A stretch of DNA of 64,000 bases from Pseudomonas linyingensis (GCF_900109175.1 NZ_FNZE01000012.1:91538-155537), one strand, 5' to 3'; shown: positions 54,427-63,668, counted from the first letter of the stretch. Notes: generated by a model from the sequence alone, not told the origin. Made by a program: numbers and translations.

Positions 54427-55826
54427 GCATGCCTTTCGCCGATCTTGCCGAAGCCGACGCCTTTCTCGCCGCCCACCCCGAGGTGCACAGCATCGAGCTG
54501 TTCATCATCGACCCCTGCGGCGTGCCGCGCGGCAAGCTGCTGCGCCGCGAGGAGCTGCGCGCCGTCTACCAGAACGGCCGGCCGCTGCCGAGCAGCATCC
54601 TCGGCCTGACCATCCGCGGCGAGGACGTCGACGCCACCGGCCTGGTCTGGGAGGTCGCCGACGCCGACTGCTGGGCCTTCCCGCTGCCCGGCAGCCTGCA
54701 GCTGCAGACCTGGCGCGCCACGCCGACCGCCCAGCTGCAGGTCAGCATGCACCCCGAGCAGGGCCTGCCGGCCAGCGTCGCCGATCCGCGCCACGTGCTG
54801 GCCCGCCAGGTCGAGCGGCTCAAGGCCGCCGGCTACCATCCGGTGATGGCCGCCGAGCTGGAGTTCTACCTGCTCGACCAGCAGCGCGACGCCACGGGCC
54901 GGCCGCAGCCGGCACGCCAGGGCAACGGCGTGCGCCCGCAGGCGCCACAGGTCTACGGCGTGCTCGAACTGGAGCAGCTGGCGCCGTTCCTCGACGACCT
55001 CTACGCCGCCTGCACCGCCCAGGGCCTGCCGGCGCGCACGGCGATCTCCGAGTACGCGCCCGGCCAGGTGGAAATCACCCTCGAGCACCGCAGCGACGCG
55101 CTGCAGGCGATGGACGAGGCGGTGCGCTACAAGCGCCTGGTGCGCGGGGTGGCCAACCAGCATGGCTACCAGGCCTGCTTCATGGCCAAGCCGTTTGGCG
55201 AGCTGGCCGGCAGCGGCCTGCATATGCACGTCAGCCTGGCCGACGCGGAGGGCAACAACCTGTTCGCCAGCGAGCTTTCTGGCCTTGAAGGCGGCGTCTC
55301 TGCCGCCGGGACGGGAGCCCCGCTGCTGCGCCAGGCCGTCGCCGGCCTGCTCGACACCCTCGAGGACGGCCTGGCGGTGTTCTGTCCCAACGCCAACTCG
55401 TTCCGCCGTTTCCAGGCCAACAGCTACGCGCCGCTGGCGAAAAGCTGGGGGATCAACAACCGCACCGTGTCGCTGCGCATACCGGGCGGTCCGGCGGCCA
55501 GCCGGCACATCGAGCACCGCATCTGCGGCGCCGACGCCAATCCGTATCTGGCCGCCAGCCTGCTGCTGGCCGGCATCCACCACGGCCTGCGCGAGCGGCT
55601 CGACCCCGGCGCGCCGATCGCGGGCAACGGCTACGCGCAGGCCCGTGAGACCCTGCCCACCGACTGGCTCACCGCACTGCGCGCGCTGGAGCACTCGACC
55701 TGGGCGCGCGAGGCGCTGGGCGAGGACTTCCACCGCGTGTACCTGGCGATCAAGCAGGAGGAGTACCGCCAGTTCATGGGCGAGGTGGGCGAGCAGGACT
55801 GGCGCTGGTACCTGGGACATGCCTGA
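54423..55826 (+). CDS. Glutamine-synthetase-family gamma-glutamylamine ligase
   Basis: 467 residues, GlnA superfamily but closer in style to PuuA/SpuI-type gamma-glutamyl-polyamine synthetases than to GlnA. N-terminus IELFIIDPCGVPRGKLL; metal ligand Glu in MAAELEFYLLD; GSGLHMHVSLAD; NSYAPLAKSWGINNRTVSLR near residue 370. It lacks the adenylylation-loop context of GlnA. ATP-dependent glutamylation of an amine is inferred. Starts within the aminotransferase stop codon. Confidence 0.9.
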   Translation: MSMPFADLAEADAFLAAHPEVHSIELFIIDPCGVPRGKLLRREELRAVYQNGRPLPSSILGLTIRGEDVDATGLVWEVADADCWAFPLPGSLQLQTWRATPTAQLQVSMHPEQGLPASVADPRHVLARQVERLKAAGYHPVMAAELEFYLLDQQRDATGRPQPARQGNGVRPQAPQVYGVLELEQLAPFLDDLYAACTAQGLPARTAISEYAPGQVEITLEHRSDALQAMDEAVRYKRLVRGVANQHGYQACFMAKPFGELAGSGLHMHVSLADAEGNNLFASELSGLEGGVSAAGTGAPLLRQAVAGLLDTLEDGLAVFCPNANSFRRFQANSYAPLAKSWGINNRTVSLRIPGGPAASRHIEHRICGADANPYLAASLLLAGIHHGLRERLDPGAPIAGNGYAQARETLPTDWLTALRALEHSTWAREALGEDFHRVYLAIKQEEYRQFMGEVGEQDWRWYLGHA

Positions 55827-56125
55827 GACGCGGCGAGCGGCGGGGCAGAAGGGCGGCGCACTATTGCGCCAGGGGTAAAATGTCCTTGCCGCAAGTCGGG
55901 ACAGTCGCGCACCATGGCCGCCATAGCTCAACTGGCAAGGCTTCGCAAACGCGACAATTCGCCGCAGTTTGCCGCACGTTGTCCCAACGTTCGTCACATG
56001 CCCCCGCGAGGTCCGCAAAGTCGCGGCGGACGCGCTCCGGCGCGCTGGCGAAATTGCTCGACACAGCCGCTGTGCATTCGACTAAAGTAGCGACCTCACC
56101 ACCAGCCGACGAGCTTGAACTACCC

Positions 56126-56608
56126 ATGCAATCCGGTAACGCACAGCTGAACATGACCGTCCTGATGACTCCGGACAAGGCCAATTTTTCCGGCAATGTG
56201 CATGGTGGCACGCTGCTCAAGTATCTCGATGAAGTGGCCTACGCCTGTGCCAGCCGCTATGCCGGTCGCTACGTGGTGACCCTGTCGGTGGACCAGGTGA
56301 TCTTCCGCCAGCCGATCCATGTCGGCGAGCTGGTCACCTTCCTCGCCTCGGTCAACTACACCGGCAGCACCTCGATGGAAATCGGCATCAAGGTGATCAC
56401 CGAGGACATCCGCAACCAGTCGGTACGTCACACCAACAGCTGCTACTTCACCATGGTGGCGGTCGATGGTCACGGCAAGTCGGTACCGGTACCGCCGCTC
56501 GATCCGAAGACCGCCGACGAAAAACGCCGCTTCGCCCAAGCCCAGCAGCGCCGGCAGATCCGCCGCGAGCTGGAGGAGCGTTACAAGGCAATCATGGGCC
56601 ACGACTGA
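56126..56608 (+). CDS. Acyl-CoA thioesterase (hotdog fold, YciA/BACH-like)
   Basis: 160 residues; start at ATG 56126 (MQSGNAQLNMTVLMTPDKAN). Hotdog motifs: NFSGNVHGGTLLKYLDEVAYAC with the conserved Asp, and VVTLSVDQVIFRQPIHVGEL. The basic C-terminal helix (ADEKRRFAQAQQRRQIRREL) is common in pseudomonad members. Hydrolyses acyl-CoA esters; chain preference unknown. The 299 bp upstream contain no gene I can support. Confidence 0.92.
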   Translation: MQSGNAQLNMTVLMTPDKANFSGNVHGGTLLKYLDEVAYACASRYAGRYVVTLSVDQVIFRQPIHVGELVTFLASVNYTGSTSMEIGIKVITEDIRNQSVRHTNSCYFTMVAVDGHGKSVPVPPLDPKTADEKRRFAQAQQRRQIRRELEERYKAIMGHD

Positions 56609-56669
56609 GGTTTCCTATGCCGGTATCGCGCTGCCCGTATTGCTGCCTGGTGCTCGTGCGGGGCGGCGC

Positions 56670-57071
56670 ATGCTGACGCTCGGCGAACTGACCCTGCTGC
56701 TGCTGGCCGGCGGCGTCTGCGCCTGGCTATGGCATGCCCATGGCGTGCACGAGCACGCCCTCAAGCTGGTGCGCCAGGCCTGCCTGCGCGAGGACGTGCT
56801 GCTGCTCGATGACAACGTGGCCTTCCGCCGCCTGCGTCTGCTGCGCGACCGCAGCGGGCGCCTGCGTCTGGCGCGCGAGTACGGCTTCGAGTTCACGGTG
56901 ACCGGCGAGCAGCGTCATCCCGGCCGCCTGGTCCTGCTCGGCCGCAGCCCGGCGCAGATCGAGCTGGCACCGCATCCGTTCCGCGAGCCGGCGGACTCCG
57001 CCGAGGGCGAGGCGGAGCGGGTGGTCAAGCTGGACGAATGGCGCCGCCGCCATCCGCCGCAGGGGCGCTGA
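56670..57071 (+). CDS. DUF3301 family protein
   Basis: 133 residues with start at 56670 (MLTLGELTLLLLAGGVCAWL), a single N-terminal membrane helix. The DUF3301 core is LVRQACLREDVLLLDDNVAF, RLRLLRDRSGRLRLAREYGFEF and GRLVLLGRSP. Bitopic inner-membrane protein of unknown role. It is 61 bp downstream of the thioesterase on the same strand. The ribosome-binding site is weak, so a start slightly upstream cannot be excluded. Confidence 0.85.
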   Translation: MLTLGELTLLLLAGGVCAWLWHAHGVHEHALKLVRQACLREDVLLLDDNVAFRRLRLLRDRSGRLRLAREYGFEFTVTGEQRHPGRLVLLGRSPAQIELAPHPFREPADSAEGEAERVVKLDEWRRRHPPQGR

Positions 57072-57141
57072 CGCCTCCGGCGCCGCGATCCAGCACGCGC
57101 CACTCTCACGAAACCCGCAAGGCCACCAGCTCGGCAGCTAG

Positions 57142-58017
57142 CTAGCCGCCGAGGAGGTAGTCGCGCACCCGCACGGCACACTCGTCCGGCTGCTCCTGCA
57201 TGAAGCAGTGGCCACCGGCGATGCGCTGCGCGCTGACGTGGTGGTTGAGCGCGCACCAGCGCGCCACGCCCTTGCCGACGAAGGGGTAACTGTCCCCGCC
57301 ATGCACGACCAGAGTCGGCGTGCTCACCGCGGCCAGCGACCGCCACAGGCGGCGCGGGTAGGAGGCGAAGATCTCCGCCTCGCGGCTCGGCCGGCACTTC
57401 AGCGCGACCCCGTCGCCGACCGCCTGCAGCGCATGCTCGACATAGGCGTGCAGCGCGGCATCGCTCCAGCCACGGAAGATCCCCCGCCCGTGCAGCCCGG
57501 CCCAGGCCGCGGCGCGGTCCGGCCACTGGCTGCGCCGCTCTCGCGCCTGGCGTGCCAGTGCGCGGCGCTCCTGCAGGCCGAGCAGTTCGGACAGCGCCAT
57601 CACGCCGATCATCGCCGGTGGAAACAGTACCGGGTCGAGCAGCACCGCGCGCTGGAACAGTTGTGGCTCGCTGGCGAGGATCAGGCCGCTGAGCACTCCG
57701 CCGAAGCTGTGTCCGCAGGCGAAGCGCGGTACCGCGCCGAAGCGTTCGCGGCCGGCGGCGAAAGCTTCCACCGCCAGCTCGGCGCTGCGGTTCCAGCCGT
57801 GGAAGCGCCCGCCGTGGTCGCTGTCGCCGTGGCCCTGGACGTCGCACAGCCACAGGTCGAAATCCCGGCTCAGCAGCGCCAGCAGCGGTTCGTAGGTACG
57901 CCCGCAGAAGCCGTTGCCGTGCAGGAAGTGCAGCAGCGGCTTGCCCGAGGGCGCGCTGTGCCAGCCACGCAGGGTGAAGCCGGCCGAAGTAGGGTGGGAC
58001 CAGGGGTGCAGGGTCAT
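57142..58017 (-). CDS. Alpha/beta hydrolase
   Basis: 291 residues. Oxyanion region HFLHGNGFCGRTYEPLL, nucleophile elbow GHSFGG (Ser near 112), and catalytic His in IAGGHCFMQEQ near the C-terminus. The sequence resembles pseudomonad hydrolases of unknown substrate. It lies 49 bp after the AEC transporter on the same strand and may be co-transcribed. Convergent with the DUF3301 gene. Confidence 0.9.
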   Translation of the reverse strand: MTLHPWSHPTSAGFTLRGWHSAPSGKPLLHFLHGNGFCGRTYEPLLALLSRDFDLWLCDVQGHGDSDHGGRFHGWNRSAELAVEAFAAGRERFGAVPRFACGHSFGGVLSGLILASEPQLFQRAVLLDPVLFPPAMIGVMALSELLGLQERRALARQARERRSQWPDRAAAWAGLHGRGIFRGWSDAALHAYVEHALQAVGDGVALKCRPSREAEIFASYPRRLWRSLAAVSTPTLVVHGGDSYPFVGKGVARWCALNHHVSAQRIAGGHCFMQEQPDECAVRVRDYLLGG

Positions 58018-58066
58018 GGCGACTACGGTAGCGAGAGTGAGTGGCGCAGTTTAGCAGCCCGCCCGC

Positions 58067-58972
58067 TCAGGACAGCCAGCCCAGCAGCAGCGGCAGGCTG
58101 AGGGCGGCGAGCAGGGTCTGCAGGGTGATGATGCCGGCCATCAGGTGGCTGTCGCCGCCCAGCTGGCGGGTCAGCACGTAGGCGGTGGGGGCGGTGGGCA
58201 GGGCGAAGAACAGCACCAGCAGGGTGCTCTCCATGGCCGGCAGGGCCAGGGCGCGCGCCACGCCGAAGGCCAGCAGCGGCATCAGCAGCAGGCGCGCCAG
58301 GCTGTTGGCGAGCAGCGCGGGGCCTTCGCCGCGCAGCTGGTCCGGGCGCAGCGCGGCGCCGACACAGAGCAGACCCAGCGGCAGGCTGGCGGCGGCGAGC
58401 AGGCCGAGCAGGCGCTCGCTGCCGCCCGGCAGGCCGAGGCCGGAGAGGTTGAGCAGCGCGCCGCCCAGGCAGGCGAGGATCAGCGGGTTCCTGGCGATCG
58501 GCAGCAGCAGGCCGCGCACGCTGACCCCGCGCTCGGCGCTCAGCGCCCACACCGACAGCACGTTCACCGCCGGCACCAGCAGGGCGAGCATCAGCGCCGC
58601 CAGGGTCAGCCCCGCTGCGCCGAACAGGCTGCCCACGGTGGCCAGGCCGAGGTAGGTGTTGAAGCGCAGGGCGCCCTGGACGATGGCCCCGAAGCGCGCT
58701 GCCGGCCAGCCGCGCAGGCGGCGCAGCGCCAGCAGCCCCAGCCAGCCGAGGCCGAGGGCCAGCAGCACCGCCAGCGCCAGGCGCGGCAGCGCCGGGTTGT
58801 CCAGCGGCGCCGTTGCGAGGCTGCTCAGCAGCAGGGCGGGGAACAGCACGAAGTAGTTGAGTCGCTCGGCACCGGGCCAGAACGCCTCGCCGGGGAAGTC
58901 GCTGCGACGCAGCAGGTAGCCGGCGACGATCAGCGCGAACAGCGGCCAGAGGGCGAGCAGCAGGGGCGACAT
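58067..58972 (-). CDS. AEC (auxin efflux carrier) family transporter
   Basis: 301 residues with about ten helices in two inverted halves. AEC features: N-terminal PLFALIVAGYLLRRSDF, LNYFVLFPALLLSSLA, and the second-half FFALPTAPTAYVLTRQLGGD. Bacterial AEC proteins transport carboxylates such as malate or malonate; the substrate here is unknown. Separated by 79 bp from the DUF4105 gene upstream. Confidence 0.93.
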   Translation of the reverse strand: MSPLLLALWPLFALIVAGYLLRRSDFPGEAFWPGAERLNYFVLFPALLLSSLATAPLDNPALPRLALAVLLALGLGWLGLLALRRLRGWPAARFGAIVQGALRFNTYLGLATVGSLFGAAGLTLAALMLALLVPAVNVLSVWALSAERGVSVRGLLLPIARNPLILACLGGALLNLSGLGLPGGSERLLGLLAAASLPLGLLCVGAALRPDQLRGEGPALLANSLARLLLMPLLAFGVARALALPAMESTLLVLFFALPTAPTAYVLTRQLGGDSHLMAGIITLQTLLAALSLPLLLGWLS

Positions 58973-59051
58973 GGCAGCTCCGTTGCAGGGCGGCGCGGGT
59001 GCCGCAGGTCCGAGGGGATGTGAGTCGGCAGTCTAGCGGCAAACGCCGCGG

Positions 59052-61025
59052 TCAGGGCAGCTGCAGGCCGCCGCCGGCGCGGTGCAGTTCGCGCAGCTGG
59101 GTGCCGAGCTGCCTGAGGTTGGCTTCGCCGTCGTCCAGCTCGCGGCGGCGTTCGGTGGTGAGCAGGGCCAGCAGCTGGCTGTCGAGCTGGTCGCTGAGCT
59201 GGCGCAGCTGCGCCTGGCGCTGGCTGCTCTCGCGCTCCAGGCTCTGCCATTCGCCGGGTTGCGGCAGGCCGTAGCCGCCGTCGAGCAGCTCGGCCGGGCG
59301 GCTGAGGAAGCCGCTGTGGGCCAGCAGCTGTTCGAGGGTGCGGTCGGCGCTGGCGTTGCTCTGGCCGCGTTCGCGGCGGCCGAGGTAGGCCTGCTTGAGG
59401 TCGTCCTGGGCCAGCTGCAGCTGGCGGCGCCGCGCAGCCTGTTCGAGCAGCAGCAGGGCGGCGCTGGCGCGCAGGTCGGCGGCGGCGAAATGGCGGCGCC
59501 GCTCGCTGGCCGGCCGGCCCAGCCAGTCTTCCACCGTTTCCTGCGGCAGCGCCAGGCGCTCGCGGGCGATGGTGAACATCGCCTGGTAGCGCTCGCGGAA
59601 GGAGTCGAAGCGATAGCCCAGGCGCAGCGCCTCGCGCGGATCACGCAGCACGCTGCGGTCGGCCAGGCCGCGCCCCTCGAGCAGGGCGAGCAGACCGCTG
59701 GGGGTGATGCTGTCGAGGTCGGTGAGGCGTGGGTCGGCGCTGCCACTTCTGAGCAGTTTGAGGGTCTCCACCGCGCAGTTGTTGCCGATGAACCAGTAGT
59801 CGCCGTCGTGGCTCCAGTGCAGTTCGGCGGCGCGCTGGCCGAGGGCGCGGATCTGCGCGTGCGACAGGCGCAGCGGGATGGAGGCCAGGCTGCGCAGCTC
59901 GACCTTGGTGTATTCGTCGATCACCTGGCCCAGCGGCAGGACGAACAGCCGCGACGGATAGGCGCCGGTCAGGCCGTCCCAGCTGGACAGCTGCACGTCG
60001 CCGACGAAGGCGCGGTAGGACAGCACCAGGTGCTGGTCGAGGTCCAGCCGGCAGTCGGGGCCGCGCGGCCGGCCGGGGGCGCAGACCACCAGGCGCAGCA
60101 TGCTGTGGCCCCAGCGGCTGACCCACTGGTCGTTGGCCTCGGCGAACAGGTAGTCGACCGCGTAGATCCGCTCGGGGTCGAGGCGGCCGAGTGGTTGACG
60201 GGCGAAGTCGCTGCCGGCGTTGAGAAAGGCCAGTTCGCCGGCGCAGTCGGCGGCGCCTGGCGGCGTCCAGGCGAAGTGTTCGGCCAGGTAGCGGTGCAGG
60301 CTCGGTCGGCGGCAGGCGTACTGCGGGTCGAGCAGGAAGTACTCCAGGTTCACGGCGAGGAACTCGCGCGGGTTGCTCAGCTCGTAGGCGTCCGGGCTGC
60401 GCAGCCACTGCGGGTTGTCCGCCTCGCGGGCGCCGCGCTGGCCGACCCGCTGGGCCCAGCCGGCCAGATCGAGCAGGCGCGGGGCGTCGGAGAGGGTGAA
60501 GCGCCGCTGCGTCTGCCCGCGGCACTCGGCCGGCAGGCCGACCTCGCCGCGGCTGGCGAGCTGCCGGCGGCAGCGCTGGATCAGCTGCGCCTCGGCGGCC
60601 GGCCAGGTGCGGCTGCGGTCGTACAGGTGGGTCAGTTCGTGGAGCAGGGTGGCCAGCAGCTCGCGGCGCAGGGTGCCGTGGGGACGGCCGCTGGCCTGGC
60701 TCGCCGCGCTGCCGTCGGCCAGCGCCGGCAGCAGGCGGGCGTTGAGTTCGAAGGCGTCGAGGCGGGTCAGGCGGCCGTAGACCTCGGTCGGCAGCTTGTG
60801 GCTCCAGCGCACCGCGACCGTGCGCGGCACTTGCCGGCGCAGGCGCGGCGGCAGGGCGACCAGCGCCTCGTCGAGCAGGGCCTGGCTGGCCTGGCGTTCG
60901 CCGGCGCTCAGGCCGGCAGCGTGCAGCTGCAACTGCAGGGACGGCGGCGCGGCGCTCGCGCTGGCCGGCGCGAGGCCGGCGAGCAGCAGGGCGAGACCGC
61001 CCAGCGCCGCACGCCAGTTCGTCAC
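59052..61025 (-). CDS. DUF4105 (Lnb N-terminal-like) periplasmic protein
   Basis: 657 residues with a signal peptide (about 1-25). An N-terminal domain carries a zinc-protease-like HELTH (LLATLLHELTHLYDRS, near residue 129). The middle holds the DUF4105 block: RWGHSMLRLVVCAPG, YPSRLFVLPLGQVIDEY and WFIGNNCAVETLKLLR; the His and Cys there suggest a papain/NlpC-like active site. The C-terminal ~150 residues are a Gln/Arg-rich helical region. Function unknown; a cell-envelope hydrolase is possible. Start overlaps the DUF2388 stop by 4 bp. Confidence 0.85.
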   Translation of the reverse strand: MTNWRAALGGLALLLAGLAPASASAAPPSLQLQLHAAGLSAGERQASQALLDEALVALPPRLRRQVPRTVAVRWSHKLPTEVYGRLTRLDAFELNARLLPALADGSAASQASGRPHGTLRRELLATLLHELTHLYDRSRTWPAAEAQLIQRCRRQLASRGEVGLPAECRGQTQRRFTLSDAPRLLDLAGWAQRVGQRGAREADNPQWLRSPDAYELSNPREFLAVNLEYFLLDPQYACRRPSLHRYLAEHFAWTPPGAADCAGELAFLNAGSDFARQPLGRLDPERIYAVDYLFAEANDQWVSRWGHSMLRLVVCAPGRPRGPDCRLDLDQHLVLSYRAFVGDVQLSSWDGLTGAYPSRLFVLPLGQVIDEYTKVELRSLASIPLRLSHAQIRALGQRAAELHWSHDGDYWFIGNNCAVETLKLLRSGSADPRLTDLDSITPSGLLALLEGRGLADRSVLRDPREALRLGYRFDSFRERYQAMFTIARERLALPQETVEDWLGRPASERRRHFAAADLRASAALLLLEQAARRRQLQLAQDDLKQAYLGRRERGQSNASADRTLEQLLAHSGFLSRPAELLDGGYGLPQPGEWQSLERESSQRQAQLRQLSDQLDSQLLALLTTERRRELDDGEANLRQLGTQLRELHRAGGGLQLP

Positions 61026-61339
61026 AGGGCGAGCAGGGCCTGCGCCAGTTCGGCGTCGCTGGCCTGGCGGGCCTCGGGTACGCGCTCGCGCACTACCTGC
61101 AGGGCGGCTTCCAGCTGGGCGCCGCGGATGCTGCCTGCGCTGGCGACGAAGCTGGCGGCGTCGTCGCGGGCGGCCTGCACCACCTTCATGTCGCGAACCG
61201 AGGTGGTGGTGTCGGAGGTGAAGTCGAAGCTGCGCTCGAGGGCGCGGATCACGATGTTGCTGGTGGCGACCAGGGTCTGGGCCTGGGCGCTGCCGGCGGC
61301 GAGCAGGACGAGGGTGGCGGCGATGAGCGAACGGCGCAT
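61022..61339 (-). CDS. DUF2388 family exported protein (copy 1)
   Basis: 105 residues; start at 61339 (MRRSLIAATLVLLAAGSAQA), a clear signal peptide. The DUF2388 core SDTTTSVRD and AARDDAASFVASAGSIRGAQ are present. Stop overlaps the DUF4105 start by 4 bp, so expression is coupled. Its core is nearly the same as that of the paralogue upstream. Role unknown. Confidence 0.9.
   Translation of the reverse strand: MRRSLIAATLVLLAAGSAQAQTLVATSNIVIRALERSFDFTSDTTTSVRDMKVVQAARDDAASFVASAGSIRGAQLEAALQVVRERVPEARQASDAELAQALLAL
61117..61174. repeat. 58-bp block shared by the two DUF2388 genes (copy 1)
   Basis: This 58-nt stretch is identical to 61547-61604. It encodes the DUF2388 core (AARDDAASFVASAGSIRGA) and is much better conserved than the flanking coding sequence, which suggests recent duplication or gene conversion. 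Confidence 0.9.
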
Positions 61340-61454
61340 GTCGGTATTCCTGAGGGCGTGGACGAGGCGCGTAATGTATTGATTCGCAGGGCTCTGTGCC
61401 AGACGTGCAGCGCCGCGGCGTGAGCTGGGTGGCGTCTGCACGGCGCTGGCGCGC

Positions 61455-61772
61455 TTACAGGGCGAGGATCGCCCGGGCCAGCTGCTGGTCATCGGCCTGG
61501 ATCTGCGGCGCCTGGGTGCGGATGTGGCGCAGCGCGGCCTCCAGGCGGGCGCCGCGGATGCTGCCTGCGCTGGCGACGAAGCTGGCGGCGTCGTCGCGGG
61601 CGGCGAGGACGACCTTGTCGTCATCGAACGAGGAGGAGATGTCGCTGGTGCTTTCACTGGCGTTGGCGATCAGGCCGCCGAGGGTATCGGTGGTGGCGAC
61701 GAAGCTGGTGGCGGAGGCGTGGCTGGCGAGTGCCAGCAGGGCGGCGCCGGCAAGCAGTGGGAGGCGGGTCAT
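61455..61772 (-). CDS. DUF2388 family exported protein (copy 2)
   Basis: 105 residues; ATG at 61772 (MTRLPLLAGAALLALASHAS), preferred over an upstream in-frame TTG whose distance to AGGA is too short. Signal peptide followed by SESTSDISSSFDDDK and the shared core AARDDAASFVASAGSIRGAR. First gene of an apparent DUF2388-DUF2388-DUF4105 operon, 115 bp upstream of copy 1. Role unknown. Confidence 0.9.
   Translation of the reverse strand: MTRLPLLAGAALLALASHASATSFVATTDTLGGLIANASESTSDISSSFDDDKVVLAARDDAASFVASAGSIRGARLEAALRHIRTQAPQIQADDQQLARAILAL
61547..61604. repeat. 58-bp block shared by the two DUF2388 genes (copy 2)
   Basis: Identical to 61117-61174; see that entry for interpretation. Confidence 0.9.
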
Positions 61773-61921
61773 GGGGGGCAAGTCCTGTGCAGAGTGAGTC
61801 GGTAGGTTGGACAGCTGGAGGCGTGCCGGGTTCGCGGCCTGGCGGTTGGTGTGCGTTCAGATTGCCGCAGCGCGCGCAGGCGGGCAACGGCAGGCATGGC
61901 GGCACGGGAACCCGGAAACGA

Positions 61922-61945
61922 CTGCGCCGCCCGAAGGCGGCGCAG
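61922..61945 (-). terminator. Hairpin terminator after the acetyl-CoA hydrolase/transferase gene
   Basis: CTGCGCCGCC (61922-61931) pairs perfectly with 61936-61945 around a tetraloop that reads TTCG on the minus strand. It lies 33 bp past the stop at 61979 and is followed on that strand by TCGTTTCC. Confidence 0.7.
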
Positions 61946-61978
61946 TGGTGCAGCGTTCAGTGAATCAGGCGGAGCCGA

Positions 61979-63481
61979 TTACTTCTTGCCCAGCATGTGG
62001 CCGGTCTGCTGCATGTTGGTGTGCCAGGAGAAGGCCTCGCTGAGGATGTGCGGGGTCTGGCCGCCGACGGTGGCGCAGGCGCGATCGAAGTAGTCCTGCA
62101 TCGCCGGGCGGAAGTCCGGGTGTACGCAGTGGTTGATGATCACCTGGGCGCGCTCGCGCGGGGCCAGGCCGCGCAGGTCGGCCAGACCCTGCTCGGTGAC
62201 CAGGATGTCGACGTCGTGTTCGTTGTGGTCGACGTGCGGGGTCATCGGCACGACGCTGGAGATGGCGCCGCCCTTGGCCACGGACTTGGTGACGAAGATG
62301 GCCAGGTGGGCGTTGCGGGTGAAGTCACCCGAGCCGCCGAGGCCGTTCATCATGTGGGTGCCGTTGACATGGGTGGAGTTCACGTTGCCGTAGATGTCGA
62401 ACTCCAGCGCGGTGTTGATGCCGATGATGCCGATGCGGCGGACGATCTCCGGATGGTTGGAGATTTCCTGCGGGCGCAGCACCAGCTTGTCCTTGTACGT
62501 GTCGAGGTTGGCCATCACGTGGTGGCACATGCGCTCGGACAGGGTGAAGGAGCAACCCGAAGCGGCAGCCAGTTTGCCGGCATCGAACAGCTCGAAGGTG
62601 GAATCCTGCAGCACCTCGGAGTACATGGTCATGCCGCTGAAGTTGGACTTCAGCAGGCCACTCATCACGGCGTTGGCGATGGTGCCGACGCCGGCCTGCA
62701 GCGGCAGCAGGCTCTCGGTCAGGTTGCCGCGCTCGACTTCCTGCTCGAAGAAGGCGATCAGGTGGTTGGCGATGGCCTGGGTTTCGTCGTCGGACGGCAG
62801 GACGGCGGAGTAGGAGTCTTCCTGGTCGGTGATGACGATGGCGGCGATGCGCGCCGGGTCGACCGGGATGTAGGTGGTGCCGATGCGGTCCTGGCCGTTG
62901 ATCAGCGGGATCGGGGTGCGGCCCGGGCGCTTGGGCGGCAGGTAGATGTCGTGCAGGCCTTCCAGGGCGGCAGGGTGGGCCAGGTTCAGCTCGACGATGA
63001 CCACGTCGGCTTCGGCGAAGCTGGCCGAGTTGCCCACGGAGGTGGTCGGCACGATGCCGCCGTTTTCGGTGATGGCGCAGGCTTCGATGATCGCTACGTT
63101 GACCTTCGGCAGGCTACCGGCACGCAGTTGCTCGGCGGTGTCGGACAGGTGCTGGTCGATGAACATCACTTCGCCGCTGTTGATCGCCTTGCGCAGGCCG
63201 GCGTCGGACTGGAACGGCATGCGGCGGGCGAGCAGACCGGATTCGGCCATCAGCTTGTCCATGTCGTTGCCCAGGCTGGCGCCGGTGATCAGGGTGATCT
63301 TCAGCTCTTCGTGGCGGGCGCGCTCGGCCAGGGCGATCGGCAGGGCCTTGGCTTCGCCGGCGCGGGTGAAGCCGCTCATGCCGACGGTCATGCCGTTCTT
63401 GACCAGCTTGGCAGCTTCGGCTGCAGTGGTGATCTTGTCGGTCAGGGATTGCAGACGAATACGATCGGAGTACTGAGACAT
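61979..63481 (-). CDS. Acetyl-CoA hydrolase/transferase family protein (succinate/acetate CoA-transferase type)
   Basis: 500 residues; start at 63481 (MSQYSDRIRLQSLTDKIT). Transfers or hydrolyses CoA on short-chain acids. The expected catalytic Glu lies in MTMYSEVLQDS near residue 286; GMSGFTRAGEAKALP and the late NGLGGSGDFTRNAHL are family signatures of class I CoA-transferases such as succinyl-CoA:acetate CoA-transferase. Whether transferase or hydrolase predominates cannot be told. A single gene, with its own terminator. Confidence 0.93.
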   Translation of the reverse strand: MSQYSDRIRLQSLTDKITTAAEAAKLVKNGMTVGMSGFTRAGEAKALPIALAERARHEELKITLITGASLGNDMDKLMAESGLLARRMPFQSDAGLRKAINSGEVMFIDQHLSDTAEQLRAGSLPKVNVAIIEACAITENGGIVPTTSVGNSASFAEADVVIVELNLAHPAALEGLHDIYLPPKRPGRTPIPLINGQDRIGTTYIPVDPARIAAIVITDQEDSYSAVLPSDDETQAIANHLIAFFEQEVERGNLTESLLPLQAGVGTIANAVMSGLLKSNFSGMTMYSEVLQDSTFELFDAGKLAAASGCSFTLSERMCHHVMANLDTYKDKLVLRPQEISNHPEIVRRIGIIGINTALEFDIYGNVNSTHVNGTHMMNGLGGSGDFTRNAHLAIFVTKSVAKGGAISSVVPMTPHVDHNEHDVDILVTEQGLADLRGLAPRERAQVIINHCVHPDFRPAMQDYFDRACATVGGQTPHILSEAFSWHTNMQQTGHMLGKK

Positions 63482-63615
63482 GGAGCGGTTCCTTTGATAC
63501 GGCCTGGGACGAACACAGTCCTCCGAGTCTAAGGATTCGCCATCGTTACGCCTTTAATACTAAGGTCGTAATGCGCTGAACGGTTTTTCGCCGCATTCGC
63601 GACCTTTTGCCGCAC

Positions 63616-63642
63616 AAAAAGCCGCCGCCCGGGGGCGGCGGC
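63616..63642 (-). terminator. Rho-independent terminator of pntB
   Basis: GCCGCCGCC (63621-63629) pairs with GGCGGCGGC (63634-63642); on the minus strand it is followed by TTTTT (63620-63616). It lies 26 bp past the pntB stop at 63669. Confidence 0.85.
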
Positions 63643-63668
63643 GTCTGTTGCGCGGTTTTGCGGCGGGG

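Noticed and set aside
55915..55995. tRNA-like D-arm sequence (ATAGCTCAACTGGCAAGGC)
   Set aside because: No matching acceptor stem, anticodon arm or T-arm (GGTTCGA-type) follows, so it is not a tRNA. At most it could be a remnant.
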